A DNA stretch of 64,000 nucleotides from Trichomonas vaginalis G3 (taxonomy: Eukaryota; Parabasalia; Trichomonadida; Trichomonadidae): contig NC_067207.1 in NCBI RefSeq assembly GCF_026262505.1, forward strand, positions 5,278,252 to 5,342,251, written 5' to 3'. How positions within the stretch are numbered: the first letter of the stretch is position 1; each line of letters opens with the position of its first letter. Below, in pieces: positions 10,581 to 18,648 of the stretch. The notes below the pieces were generated by a model. The model searched no databases and was not told the DNA's origin. It saw nothing but the letters and a program-made list of their open reading frames with translations. The position numbers and the translations under genes are program-made.

Positions 10581-11816
10581 ATGTACAGAATAGATGTTTC
10601 AGATTTTTATGACTTCCAAGCCTTCAGAAATATGTGTCCATTTAGAGACTATAACAAAGCAGTCGAGAATTTGAAACGTTTAGTCATTTATGTCGACTCT
10701 GCCCCAGAATGTTATGTCATGAAAGAATGGGATGTTGTCTTTAACAAACCAAGAGCAACCATAGTTTCAGAACAAGAATGTAGACAGAAACTTAAGAAAA
10801 TAAAAGTCGTACAAGTTGGCATGAAGATGTTAGATGCTTGGGATATCTTATTGTCAAAGCTTGAAGATTTTTCAGTTCGTGGTATAAAGTTCTATACACC
10901 ATCTCCAAACTTCTATTCTATCTTCACTGGATATAAATACGAACAAGTAGAATGGAAAGAAAATGTTATAGAAGCTTGGTTAGACCATGTCAAAGAAATT
11001 ATATGCAATGGAAACGAAAGAGTCTATGAGTATATCTTATGTTGGTTTGCAAACATCTTACAACATCCAAGTGCTAAAAATGAAACTGCTCTCATTGTAA
11101 TTGGAAAACAAGGAACAGGTAAGAACACTTTCTTTACAGATATCTTATGCAAACTGTTAGAGGGCTATTCGAACCCTAATATGACAAACTTAGAAAACAT
11201 CTGCGGTAAATTTAACTCTTCAATAGAGAATATGAAACTTATAGTATGTAACGAACTTCAAAGTATAGATACAACAAAAGTTTTGAACTCGGATGCTTTG
11301 AAGAGTCTTATAACAGACAAAGTTGGAGTTGTTGAAAGAAAATATAAAGACCAAAGAGTTTGTGAAAATGTTGCAAATTTCATCATGGTTTCAAACAATG
11401 CCGTTCCGATGAAGTTAGAAAGTTCTGACAGAAGATATGTAGTTGTCAGAACGTCAGAAGCTCATATGCAAGATACAGAATATTTTGACGACTTAGCAGA
11501 AACTTTGACATCTGACTTTTACAACCACTTGTTCTCATATTTCATGACATTAGATATTTCTAAGTTCAATCCAAGACAAATTCCACATACCGAAGAGAGA
11601 CAAACATTGTTAGAAGCAAACAAGAGTGTATATGAACTGTTCATAGATGAAACTGACTTTGAGTGTTTAGATGAAAGGTCATTGTACGACTCGTATAAAC
11701 AATATTGTCAAGAGTATGGTTATATGACAGCGTCTAAACGAACATTCTTGGCAAACGTCAAAAATCTTTTAGACGTACAGAATGGTGTATATACAAAGAA
11801 AAATTTTTCTGAGTAA
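10581..11816 (+). CDS. Superfamily 3 helicase (viral replicative helicase), 411 aa
   Basis: Walker A is GKQGTGKNTF (residues 175-184). The Walker B-like strand MKLIVCNEL ends in N224-E225. Motif C is FIMVSNN (S271-N272-N273), followed by a basic SDRRYVVV segment that should hold the arginine finger. Spacing and order are those of SF3 helicases of the D5/DUF5906 type, hexameric 3'-5' helicases that unwind viral origins. The N-terminal 160 residues lack an obvious primase active site, so it may be helicase only. The C-terminal 70 residues could be a winged-helix domain. It is intact and lies between capsid and packaging genes. SF3 helicases are common in virophages and polinton-like viruses but uncommon in classical Polintons. 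Confidence 0.88.
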   Translation: MYRIDVSDFYDFQAFRNMCPFRDYNKAVENLKRLVIYVDSAPECYVMKEWDVVFNKPRATIVSEQECRQKLKKIKVVQVGMKMLDAWDILLSKLEDFSVRGIKFYTPSPNFYSIFTGYKYEQVEWKENVIEAWLDHVKEIICNGNERVYEYILCWFANILQHPSAKNETALIVIGKQGTGKNTFFTDILCKLLEGYSNPNMTNLENICGKFNSSIENMKLIVCNELQSIDTTKVLNSDALKSLITDKVGVVERKYKDQRVCENVANFIMVSNNAVPMKLESSDRRYVVVRTSEAHMQDTEYFDDLAETLTSDFYNHLFSYFMTLDISKFNPRQIPHTEERQTLLEANKSVYELFIDETDFECLDERSLYDSYKQYCQEYGYMTASKRTFLANVKNLLDVQNGVYTKKNFSE

Positions 11817-11853
11817 ATTTTAAAAAAAAATATTTTTTTATCCGATAGAAAAG

Positions 11854-12273
11854 ATGACGAAATTCATCTCAGTAAACAAGTACATGTCAGGACTTAAAGA
11901 AGAACTAGACCCATTCACATATTTGAATGTTTACTTCTACCATTTTGAAAAGTCTACATTTGACAAAGTTTGGAACATCGAACCAGTTAAGTTTGCTATT
12001 GTGACTAAAAATGGTGCGAAATTTGAAGACTTAGACATAGAAGGTTTGTTAACAGTCAAAGAAAGTTTTGACAGAAGGTTCTCAAACCTTAAAGAAGGCA
12101 AAGCATACAAACTTGTTATACCTTATGAACCAAAGAAAGCAGACGACTATGAATATTATGAGTCTAAGATAGTTGAAGTTCAAGGTAAATTGGGTAAAAA
12201 GATTTTAGAGTCTAAGCCAGTGTTTGCTCCTAAAGAGGAAGAGAACATTGACATTGACCCAGAAATGTTCTAA
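11854..12273 (+). CDS. Hypothetical Maverick protein, 139 aa
   Basis: Intact frame, ATG preceded by ATCCGATAGAAAAG. Mixed alpha/beta composition with an aromatic/acidic middle (DDYEYYE) and an acidic C-terminus. No family recognised. A single-strand binding or replication accessory role would fit its place directly behind the helicase, but no OB-fold signature can be shown. It converges with the gene on the other strand, with 16 bases between the stops. Confidence 0.7.
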   Translation: MTKFISVNKYMSGLKEELDPFTYLNVYFYHFEKSTFDKVWNIEPVKFAIVTKNGAKFEDLDIEGLLTVKESFDRRFSNLKEGKAYKLVIPYEPKKADDYEYYESKIVEVQGKLGKKILESKPVFAPKEEENIDIDPEMF

Positions 12274-12289
12274 AAATAAAATTTTATTT

Positions 12290-12742
12290 TTACATGTCAT
12301 ATCTCACCTTCTCTGGAATTGGTTCAGGTTCTTTCTTCTCTTCTTCTACTTTCTTCTCTTTCTTTTCTCTCTTCTTCTTTTCTGGTGGAGTTATGTCAAA
12401 CTTCTCAGAACCATATTTTTGTAAAAGTGCTTTGTCATTTAATAGCTCATCTATTCTGTTTTCTATTTCATCTTCAAGAACAGCGCATGTGTCTTCTTTG
12501 CATTCTAAGAACTTTTGTTGGACTTCATCTCTCTAAGAGGCGTCATCTCTGTCAACAAGTCTGTCATTGACAAATTTTAAGACTGCTCTGCTTAATGTTT
12601 TATGGTTCTTGTCATATTCCCAGAAACAGAACTTTAGAACAAATTCCCCTTTCTTGTTTACACTATGTAAGATTTTATGGTCGACAGATGTTTTGCTGTC
12701 GAAAAGCTTGTCTCGAATATAGATAGCGAAATCGCTAGACAT
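12290..12742 (-). pseudogene. Hypothetical Maverick protein, 150 codons with one in-frame stop
   Basis: The frame runs from ATG 12742 to TAA 12290. A single TAG at 12535-12533 (codon 70) interrupts it; coding character resumes in the same frame, so this is a nonsense change and not an indel. The first half is alpha/beta. The second half has an acidic helix and a Lys/Glu-rich tail (KKRREKKEKK). The start is divergent from the packaging ATPase, with 36 bases between ATGs. No family recognised. Confidence 0.68.
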
Positions 12743-12778
12743 TTTCTAAAAGATAAAAATTTTAATTTTTCTAAAAAT

Positions 12779-13654
12779 ATGTTAGAAAAAAAGTTTGCTG
12801 ACATTGACAAGAAATTTGAGAATGTTTTAAATAAGAACAAGAGGAAGTTAGAAAATGCTCAGATAAAACCCATACATGACAAGTTCTTATTTGCTCAGAA
12901 TGGTATAACAGGTCTAATTGCACCACCTGGGTCGGGTAAGACTTTCACTTATCTTAAAATGGCTGCACAACAACAAGAACTAGATGAGAAGAACCCATTC
13001 TATGAGTTAGTAGTCATTTGTAGTACTTCGGGTCAATTTGACCAAACCGTCAATTCGTTCAAAGATATTATAAAGAAGTCTAAGTTAGTATGTATAAAAG
13101 ACTCTGAGTTGTTAGATTGGATAAAGAAGTACCAAAGAAGAGTTTTGAAGTACAATGCTATAAATGAGTATGTCAATTCGAAGTTTAAAGACCCAAATGA
13201 GGAAATGCAGAGAATATTAGAGAAGAAACACTTCAGAAACAAACAGAAAGAGATAGAATACATTTCGAAGAAATTGCAATCTTACGATTGGAAGACTTAC
13301 CCTCACAGATGTCTTCTTATCTTAGATGATTTCGCCTCTCATCCTTTGTTAAAGAATAGAGAACAAGACATGTGTCGAATTCTTAAGAAGCTCAGACACT
13401 TTAACATTTCAGTTGTCATTTGTGTACAGACAGCCAAGAGTTTAAGTAAGGATGTAAAGAGAATACTTACTGATATTATACTTTTCCCCGGATTGTCCGA
13501 AGACGATTTCATGGAACTTATGAAAGAGTCCATGGCAGGTAAGTTTGACAGACATGAACTATGGGAGAAGTACAAAGTCATACAAGACCCTCATACTTCT
13601 TTCAGAATTCATATCTGCGCAAACAAAGTTCAAATTGTAAAAAGTCAAGCGTAA
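12779..13654 (+). CDS. A32/FtsK-HerA-type genome packaging ATPase, 291 aa
   Basis: The frame is open from 12677, but codons before 12779 overlap the divergent gene, so I choose ATG 12779, which follows an AT-rich spacer. Walker A is APPGSGKT (residues 48-55). Walker B is CLLILDDF with D183-D184. The strand ISVVICVQTAKSL carries the sensor glutamine typical of A32-like ATPases. This family pumps DNA into preformed capsids of large DNA viruses, virophages and Polintons, and is a hallmark gene of Mavericks. It is intact here; a decayed second copy of its C-terminal half is at 20925-21462. Confidence 0.88.
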   Translation: MLEKKFADIDKKFENVLNKNKRKLENAQIKPIHDKFLFAQNGITGLIAPPGSGKTFTYLKMAAQQQELDEKNPFYELVVICSTSGQFDQTVNSFKDIIKKSKLVCIKDSELLDWIKKYQRRVLKYNAINEYVNSKFKDPNEEMQRILEKKHFRNKQKEIEYISKKLQSYDWKTYPHRCLLILDDFASHPLLKNREQDMCRILKKLRHFNISVVICVQTAKSLSKDVKRILTDIILFPGLSEDDFMELMKESMAGKFDRHELWEKYKVIQDPHTSFRIHICANKVQIVKSQA

Positions 13655-13661
13655 AAATGTA

Positions 13662-13747
13662 AGTGTTTGAGTCTTAGTCTGTTGTGGTGCTGGGGCTGTC
13701 GGTTCTTCTGGCTTTGGAAGACATTCAGGAAGAGTTCTTCCAGTCAT
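13662..13747 (-). pseudogene. 5' fragment of the Pro/Gln-rich gene
   Basis: On the minus strand a short stretch reads LPKPEEPTAPAPQQTKTQ, resembling the start of the intact Pro/Gln-rich gene at 15531-16127. It breaks off into the 3' end of the packaging ATPase gene. It is one of four partial copies of this gene start in the window. Confidence 0.55.
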
Positions 13748-13751
13748 CCGT

Positions 13752-14003
13752 TTGTGTCCTGTCGGATGGAAGGACTTTTCCTGTCGGAAGGAAAAACTTT
13801 TCCTGTCGGAAGGAAAAACTTTTTCTGAAGGTCGGCCAAAAAGTTCTCAATTTTCGAAAATTTGAATGGTTTACGGACGGACAACTGGAAAATTTTTTCC
13901 TGTAGGAAGGAAAATTTTTTCCTGTAGGAAGGAAAAGTTTTTCCTGTTGGAAGGAAAAGTTTTTCCTGTAGGAAGGAAAAGTTTTTCCTGTTGGAAGGAA
14001 GGA
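13752..14003. repeat. Minisatellite of TTTTTCCTGT(A/C)GGAAGGAAA units
   Basis: About eight copies of a 22-24 bp unit occur in two blocks (13760-13835 and 13895-14003). The segment between them (about 13840-13890, AAAAAGTTCTCAATTTTCG and on) is also found at 16178-16230. Each unit is nearly self-complementary (TTTTCCTG...GGAAGGAAAA), so the array can form many hairpins. It lies between the ATPase and KilA-N genes. Confidence 0.85.
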
Positions 14004-14009
14004 CTCGGA

Positions 14010-14090
14010 ATGCCAGAAGGATTTGACAAGACAATTTACCTTATAGAGCTACCTGAGCCATCTTTGGTGTCAAGCTTGAAAAATAAACGC
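14010..14090 (+). pseudogene. Truncated copy of the start of the 16261 gene
   Basis: MPEGFDKTIYLIE at 14010 parallels the first codons of the gene at 16261 (MPEGLDEAIYLIE), and the upstream GGAAGGACTCGGA is shared. Similarity ends after about 13 codons. The minisatellite plus this start is therefore a duplicated block. Confidence 0.6.
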
Positions 14091-14091
14091 T

Positions 14092-14703
14092 TTACATGTA
14101 TTTTTCAGCAACTTCGTCAAATAATTTTATAGCTTTATCTATCTCATCTACTTCAAACGTTTCTTTACCTTTTATGGGAGCACCATACATTTTCTCAAAC
14201 TTTTCAAGTAGTTCTGTTTCTGCAGCTCTCATATTATTCACAAACACAACCTTGACTCTATTGACTATACTGTCATATCTTTGAGTTATATTATATGTTC
14301 TTCCTATCTTATATCTCTTTGTATTGAAGTCCTTCGGTTTCTGAACGATGTAAAGTAAGCCTTCACTACAACGTTCCGTATCGAATGAACCATATGTTAT
14401 GAAATTATATCCAACAACTGGGTCAATCCATAACAAAACTATTGGTATAAGACTTTTGTCAATGAGATATGCTGTAGTTCCATAGAATCTTACCGATATC
14501 ATAAGCTCAGGATTTCTTGTCAAAATTTTCTGAGTTGAAGCAATTCCAACCCAATGGTATGTTTTATTTCCAGATGGAGATATAATGTCTGACAAAGAAT
14601 ATTTGTTGTATTTCTTTGAGTATCTTACGTTTAAATCACCTATTCTAACCACTTTGGTGTCATTGTCTATCTTTTTAACTGTTTCAAACTCAGTGTTTAA
14701 CAT
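14092..14703 (-). CDS. KilA-N domain protein with C-terminal GIY-YIG-like (T5orf172/MUG113) domain, 203 aa
   Basis: Residues about 18-100 fit a KilA-N domain (KYNKYSLSDIISPSGNK, then YHWVGIASTQKILTRNPEL). Residues about 128-190 fit the T5orf172/MUG113 branch of GIY-YIG nucleases (GLLYIVQKPK, YKIGRT, AAETELLEKF). This pairing is frequent in large DNA viruses and Mavericks. KilA-N binds DNA; the nuclease-like part may cut DNA or be inactive. The gene is intact. Its upstream region shares CTTTACATACAAAATAAAA with the degenerate KilA-N gene at 21479-22283. Confidence 0.72.
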   Translation of the reverse strand: MLNTEFETVKKIDNDTKVVRIGDLNVRYSKKYNKYSLSDIISPSGNKTYHWVGIASTQKILTRNPELMISVRFYGTTAYLIDKSLIPIVLLWIDPVVGYNFITYGSFDTERCSEGLLYIVQKPKDFNTKRYKIGRTYNITQRYDSIVNRVKVVFVNNMRAAETELLEKFEKMYGAPIKGKETFEVDEIDKAIKLFDEVAEKYM

Positions 14704-14760
14704 TTCCTGTCTTTACATACAAAATAAAAAAAAATATTTTAAAAAAACTAACGTTAATTT
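14704..14760 (-). promoter_or_regulatory. KilA-N gene promoter block
   Basis: Reading towards the gene, TTTTATTTTGTATGTAAAGACA ends a few bases before the ATG. The same block precedes the KilA-N relic at 22283, and a variant (TTTATTTTTATTGTAAGAACA) precedes the genes at 24795 and 25754. Conservation between otherwise diverged genes suggests function. Confidence 0.5.
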
Positions 14761-14794
14761 TATTTTTTCTATCTTGTATAAAAGATATGATTTC

Positions 14795-15060
14795 ATAGAG
14801 TTTTTTTTACGATTTTCATGTGTTTTAGGCGACTACGGTTTTTTCCGTACTCGCAATTTTTCACGATTTTCATAGAGTTTTTTCACGATTTTCATAGAGT
14901 TTTGGCGACTGGGGTTTTTCCCCTACTCGCTGTTCTTCACGATTTCAGGGATTTTTTACGAAGTGCAAATCTTCACTTCGTCACTCATAACACAAAAATA
15001 GTGTATTTTAAACGAAGTGCAAAAGTTCACTTCGTAAAAAATAACAGTTATATAATGAAA
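14795..15060. repeat. Short repeats: TTTCATAGAGTTTT and ACGAAGTGCAAA families
   Basis: CACGATTTTCATAGAGTTTT occurs three to four times (14797-14905). GGCGACTNNGGTTTTTTCC..TACTCGC occurs twice (14828, 14902). ACGAAGTGCAAA...TTCACTTCGT occurs twice (14958, 15014), each arm pair able to fold. No gene in this stretch. Confidence 0.7.
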
Positions 15061-15076
15061 TTTGGTCATTTTTTTC

Positions 15077-15265
15077 ATGTCAGAAGACTCGAAGGTGCAA
15101 CACTTCCAAAATACCGACGAACTCAGAAGAGCAGCATGGCAGTATGTTCTTGACAACTTCTTTGAGTTCTCCAGGTACACCTTGGAAAATGCTGAAGAAC
15201 TCCGACACAGAGAATTTGGAGAAATTGCGCTCCAATACTACCTTGACAAACAAAGGGTAAAATAA
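15077..15265 (+). CDS. Hypothetical small acidic Maverick protein, 62 aa
   Basis: An in-frame ATG exists at 15062, but the initiator TCATTTTTTTC (15066) ends directly at ATG 15077, so I choose 15077. The protein is helical and acidic (NTDELRRAAWQYVLDNFFEF). No family recognised. It is the first of a row of small genes with host-like TCATTTTT initiators (15077-18641), unlike the capsid block. Confidence 0.6.
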   Translation: MSEDSKVQHFQNTDELRRAAWQYVLDNFFEFSRYTLENAEELRHREFGEIALQYYLDKQRVK

Positions 15266-15301
15266 GACTAAAAACTTAACGTTTAAAAAGTGACATTTTT
15301 A

Positions 15302-15502
15302 ATGAGCTCCGAGTCACCGAGAAAACTTGGTCAGATGTTAGCAGCTTACTTCCCTGAGGAGGATGGAAGCGTTACATACGTAAGGTTCAAAAACAACGAA
15401 CCTGGAATTGCGTACCAAATTCGCGATTACATGACCATGGAAGAGTACGAAAGGTTCCTACAAGAGAAACCAGCTCTAAACAACTCAGAAAAGAAAGAAT
15501 AA
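15302..15502 (+). CDS. Hypothetical small Maverick protein, 66 aa
   Basis: ATG 15302 follows GTGACATTTTTA. Short alpha/beta protein, acidic, with a Lys/Glu tail. No family recognised. It converges with the Pro/Gln-rich gene on the opposite strand, 28 bases between stops. Confidence 0.55.
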   Translation: MSSESPRKLGQMLAAYFPEEDGSVTYVRFKNNEPGIAYQIRDYMTMEEYERFLQEKPALNNSEKKE

Positions 15503-15530
15503 AAAGTTTAACTCGTAATTGTTTATTTTT

Positions 15531-16127
15531 TTACTTGTATGGGCAAGCTGCAAGAATGAAGTCGACTATCTCAGTCTTTGTCTTGACGAGCTGGACGGCT
15601 CTTGCGAGTACGTCTGTTTTGCGGTCTCCAGCTGGTGTCTGACCTTCGTAATTGCGCATGTTCTTGAGAGCTCCAACTGTAAATGGCTGTAAGATGAAGA
15701 GTCTCTCAGACTGCTTGAGGTAGTCGTCTCTGTCTTTGACCGAATCTGTGGTACGAGTCGAATCGGTCGATTTGAGGGAAGAGACTGAAAGCCTGTCTTC
15801 TTCCATTGGAGCTGTAGCATACTCTTTGCGTAAGCGGTTCAGACCTTCTTCGAAGTCTTGGTCTCTCTTCGATTGGGATTGAGATTGGAATTGCTGGGGT
15901 GGAGCTTGCTGGAACATCCAAGGGTTGGGGAAGTAAGGCATAAGCTGAGGAGGAGGGTAGTTCGGGAAGCCTTGTGGTGGAAATTGGTAGTAACCTTGAG
16001 GTGGAAATTGGTAGTAATTTGGTGGAAGTACTTGCTGGAACTGAGGTTGCTGAGGAGACTGTTGTGGTTCTGCAGCTTTCGGTTTTTCTGGCTTGGGAAT
16101 GGGCTCGGTTGGTGGGACGTCGGACAT
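15531..16127 (-). CDS. Pro/Gln-rich Maverick protein, 198 aa
   Basis: ATG 16127 is chosen because the peptide that follows it (MSDVPPTEPIPKPEKPK) is the segment repeated in the partial copies elsewhere; the frame itself stays open to 16223 through repeat sequence. Residues 1-95 are Pro/Gln/Tyr-rich with YYQFPPQG repeated, probably disordered. Residues 100-198 form a helical domain rich in Arg/Asp/Ser (EGLNRLRKEYATAPMEEDR, then DDYLKQSERLFILQPFTVGA). This could be a self-associating or virion tegument-like protein. No family recognised. Fragments of its start are at 13662, 22958 and 25793. Confidence 0.65.
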   Translation of the reverse strand: MSDVPPTEPIPKPEKPKAAEPQQSPQQPQFQQVLPPNYYQFPPQGYYQFPPQGFPNYPPPQLMPYFPNPWMFQQAPPQQFQSQSQSKRDQDFEEGLNRLRKEYATAPMEEDRLSVSSLKSTDSTRTTDSVKDRDDYLKQSERLFILQPFTVGALKNMRNYEGQTPAGDRKTDVLARAVQLVKTKTEIVDFILAACPYK

Positions 16128-16134
16128 TCGTTTG

Positions 16135-16258
16135 TGGCTTAACCGTCGGAAGGAAAATATTTTCTGAAGTTCGACCAAAAAGTTCTCAATTTTCGAAAAT
16201 TTGAATGGTTTACGGACGGACAACTGGAAAATATTTTCCTGTCGGATGGAAGGACTCG
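16135..16258. repeat. Short copy of the 13.8-kb repeat module
   Basis: CCGTCGGAAGGAAAATATTTTCTGAAG, then the same spacer as at 13835-13890, then TTTTCCTGTCGGATGGAAGGACTCGGA. It is a collapsed version of the 13752-14003 minisatellite and sits between divergent genes, so it doubles as their promoter region. Confidence 0.65.
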
Positions 16259-16260
16259 GA

Positions 16261-16620
16261 ATGCCAGAAGGACTTGACGAGGCAATTTACCTAATTGAAA
16301 TTAACGACTGCGTAAAAGACTACTTGCGCAAGGTCATGAAGCCCAAGGTCAAGTTCATCTCTATTTCTGGAAGGTCTACACTTCAGCTCGAGACTTCGAC
16401 TGGAATTCCAATTCAAATACCAGACGGGACAGCCTACGATGACATAAAGGACGCCAAAAGAGAAGTTCTTGTTAAGTTCCTAAACAAACGTCCTTGGATA
16501 AAAATACCAAACAAGGAGAACCCCCTACCCCATATGAAATTGGCAGTTCAGTCTCTCCTTCACTTCTCGGGTCAGCCGTTCTACATAACCTGTGAAGGCG
16601 ACATTCAGCCAGTTCTTTAA
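16261..16620 (+). CDS. Hypothetical Maverick protein, 119 aa
   Basis: The frame is open from 16201 through the repeat, but ATG 16261 matches the start conserved in the truncated copy at 14010. Compact alpha/beta protein (VKFISISGRSTLQLETSTG; PFYITCEGDIQPVL). No family recognised. It is divergent from the Pro/Gln-rich gene. Confidence 0.6.
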   Translation: MPEGLDEAIYLIEINDCVKDYLRKVMKPKVKFISISGRSTLQLETSTGIPIQIPDGTAYDDIKDAKREVLVKFLNKRPWIKIPNKENPLPHMKLAVQSLLHFSGQPFYITCEGDIQPVL

Positions 16621-16742
16621 ACATCTCATTTTAACTTCACTTTTTTTATGTTTTTACGCATGTGAAGAAGAAGCCTTCTGGTAAGTTTCTTATAGCCATA
16701 TACATGGCACGCTTTGAGTAAAAACATTTTTTTCATTTTTGA

Positions 16743-17327
16743 ATGAAGCAAGTTAAATTCGTCCCACACCAAACTCAATGGACCGATGAAGAGTTTCAAG
16801 CTATGGTTGAAGATGTTGAGAACGACATAGACGGCGAACTTGAAGGAGCTCAAATCACAATTGCAACCAAAATTGCAGAAGTCAAGGAACAGATAGCTCC
16901 ACTTAAAGCTACCAAAGCTACTCTTGACCTCATGGATAGTTACCGTTTAGATGTCAAGAGTGGAATAAGACAATTAAAATTAAAACTTCTAAACTACGAA
17001 GCTATACTCCAAAAGTTAGCAGAAATGAGAAGACTTTACCAGAGCTACTTACATGTAAGGGACTTACCTTCAAGCAGTCCGACCAAAGATGAATTTGTTG
17101 ACATTGTCCCAATTTTGTCCGAAAGTCAGCTCAGATGTTTCGAACTGCTCCCAACATATCCAGAATATGAACGTTTGCCTGAACTCTTCCGCAATCTCAA
17201 AAAACGTTTTTTGGTTCTCATGTTCGAAACTTTTATCGGAAGAGACAACAAACGTTCAGAAGAAGAACAAGATATTATTTTAAACTTGTTGTATGACTTA
17301 ACCGTCATAACAAGCTTTTTGAAGTAA
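16743..17327 (+). CDS. Coiled-coil hypothetical Maverick protein, 194 aa
   Basis: Initiator TCATTTTTGA ends at ATG 16743. Residues about 20-110 are strongly helical with heptad character (ITIATKIAEVKEQIAPLKAT). The C-terminal half is helical with Leu-rich faces. No family recognised. The following gene starts 33 bases after the stop with its own TCATTTTTTCG initiator. Confidence 0.62.
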   Translation: MKQVKFVPHQTQWTDEEFQAMVEDVENDIDGELEGAQITIATKIAEVKEQIAPLKATKATLDLMDSYRLDVKSGIRQLKLKLLNYEAILQKLAEMRRLYQSYLHVRDLPSSSPTKDEFVDIVPILSESQLRCFELLPTYPEYERLPELFRNLKKRFLVLMFETFIGRDNKRSEEEQDIILNLLYDLTVITSFLK

Positions 17328-17359
17328 AACCGTCATTCTCAAACCACTTCATTTTTTCG

Positions 17360-18037
17360 ATGTCCGAACAAGCACCGAAGCCAAACTCGATGGCAGATGT
17401 CCTTTCAAGGTTGCCAGACAAGCGCCCAGTTCAACTTCAAATTGTCCAATTGAACGCTCATCTGACAAACACCATTAAGACTATCCAAAGTAGTCTTATG
17501 ACAGAGATGACCAATCTCAAAGGTGAGTTCCTCATGAACCAAGCTTCCAATGAGAAATGCCTGAACGATTTCGCGGAAACCTTGCGCAATTACGAGAGAG
17601 AGAACCGAGACCTTGCCAGACTCATCTACCGTTTCTTCGAAGAGATAGACGCCATCTGGAAGGTACTCGGAAAGGACAGAACATGCAACACCGTACTTCG
17701 TGAGTACCAAATTGAAGAAGGAGTTTTCGAGGAAGAAGAGGAAGAAGAAGAGAAACACGAAGAAAAGGAAGTTTGGGCAACCCTTGTTGCCGATGACGCT
17801 TATGAAATTTCCCAACCCTACCCATACAAAATCCGCAACAGGGAGACCGGCAAGGTTCTTACCCCAGTTCTCAACAACTTGGGACACTTGAGCCTTACCC
17901 TTCGGAATTACGGTACAATTTCCATGGGAAGGCTTGTCGGTATGCAATGGGTTCCAAATCCAAACAAGAAGACGAAGGTCAGACACATTGACGGTGACAA
18001 GCTCAACAACCGTAAGGAGAACCTCGAGTGGTTCTAA
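17360..18037 (+). CDS. HNH-type endonuclease-like protein with coiled-coil N-terminus, 225 aa
   Basis: Initiator TCATTTTTTCG immediately precedes ATG 17360. Residues 1-105 are helical; residues 115-140 are a Glu/Lys run. Residues about 140-225 fit a NUMOD/HNH-type module: a strand-rich part (YKIRNRETGKVL, LSLTLRNYGTISMGRLVG) followed by KVRHIDGDKLNNRKENLEWF, with H209, N216/N217 and N221 as candidate active-site residues. Such HNH proteins are frequent passengers in DNA viruses, as free-standing homing or recombination nucleases. The N-terminal fusion is unusual for a homing enzyme, and activity is not proven. Confidence 0.7.
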   Translation: MSEQAPKPNSMADVLSRLPDKRPVQLQIVQLNAHLTNTIKTIQSSLMTEMTNLKGEFLMNQASNEKCLNDFAETLRNYERENRDLARLIYRFFEEIDAIWKVLGKDRTCNTVLREYQIEEGVFEEEEEEEEKHEEKEVWATLVADDAYEISQPYPYKIRNRETGKVLTPVLNNLGHLSLTLRNYGTISMGRLVGMQWVPNPNKKTKVRHIDGDKLNNRKENLEWF

Positions 18038-18044
18038 GAGTAAA

Positions 18045-18086
18045 AAAATTTTATTTTAGGGGGAAACCCCGAGTAAATTTAAGTTT
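18045..18086. terminator. GC hairpin between convergent genes
   Basis: GGGGGAAACCCC near 18058 is a short stable stem between two convergent stops in very AT-rich DNA. A 3'-end or spacer role is inference. Confidence 0.35.
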
Positions 18087-18350
18087 TTAGTTGCGTAAGT
18101 AGCTTAAATTAATGATAAATTGGACAAGTAGTTCCCGACCTTTGAATTGGACTCTTTCGTCATCCCAGTTGCGTAGGAGGTCGTCCCAGAGGAGTTGGTA
18201 GAATTGCCATTCCAAGGACGATTTGTCCTCCCAGGCATTGAGGATGTACTGCTCGTAGAGTCTCATGACCTCTGCCTTGCACCAGACACCCTCTCCCTTG
18301 GAACGTAAGGCTTCTTCGAAGTGGTCGAATGCGATTGGCTGCGGAACCAT
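18087..18350 (-). CDS. Hypothetical Maverick protein, 87 aa
   Basis: ATG 18350 is preceded directly by initiator TCATTTCAG; the open frame extends to a GTG at 18362, which is not needed. Helical, Trp-rich protein (LEWQFYQLLWDDLLRNWDDE). No family recognised. It is divergent from the next gene with only 30 bases between start codons, an extreme bidirectional promoter. Confidence 0.6.
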   Translation of the reverse strand: MVPQPIAFDHFEEALRSKGEGVWCKAEVMRLYEQYILNAWEDKSSLEWQFYQLLWDDLLRNWDDERVQFKGRELLVQFIINLSYLRN

Positions 18351-18380
18351 CTGAAATGACACTTTTTGTCCGTTTGGTCA

Positions 18381-18641
18381 ATGTTTGTGTCTCGTGCCAT
18401 AGTCGACGAAAATACAGACAAACAGGTTATATATGAGTTTGAGACCAAGAATGGTGTAACTCGACCTGTCCGATTCAAAGACTCCGAGGGCGACCATGAA
18501 ATTAAACGGAAATTAGCTAGGAAGGAATATAAAATGGACTGGTCGCACCACCTCCACCTCCACTACCTTTACCTACTTCCTCAAGTAAATAAGCCTTTCA
18601 CGTTCCCAAGAATTCCCACATTTAAATTCAAATTCGAATAA
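18381..18641 (+). CDS. Hypothetical Maverick protein, 86 aa
   Basis: ATG 18381 follows GACACTTTTTGTCC. Residues 1-55 are charged alpha/beta (YEFETKNGVTRPVRFKDSEG); the tail is His/Leu/Phe-rich and may be read through non-coding sequence after an undetected shift. No family recognised. Confidence 0.45.
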   Translation: MFVSRAIVDENTDKQVIYEFETKNGVTRPVRFKDSEGDHEIKRKLARKEYKMDWSHHLHLHYLYLLPQVNKPFTFPRIPTFKFKFE

Positions 18642-18648
18642 AAATTTT

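Noticed and set aside
13752-14003. CRISPR or terminator array
   Set aside because: Near-palindromic contiguous minisatellite without spacers; shares its core with a promoter region at 16135.
14740-14752. ACTAAC branch-site of an intron (also 22320, 24832)
   Set aside because: Lacks the following ACACAG and lies upstream of genes within the conserved KilA-N promoter block.
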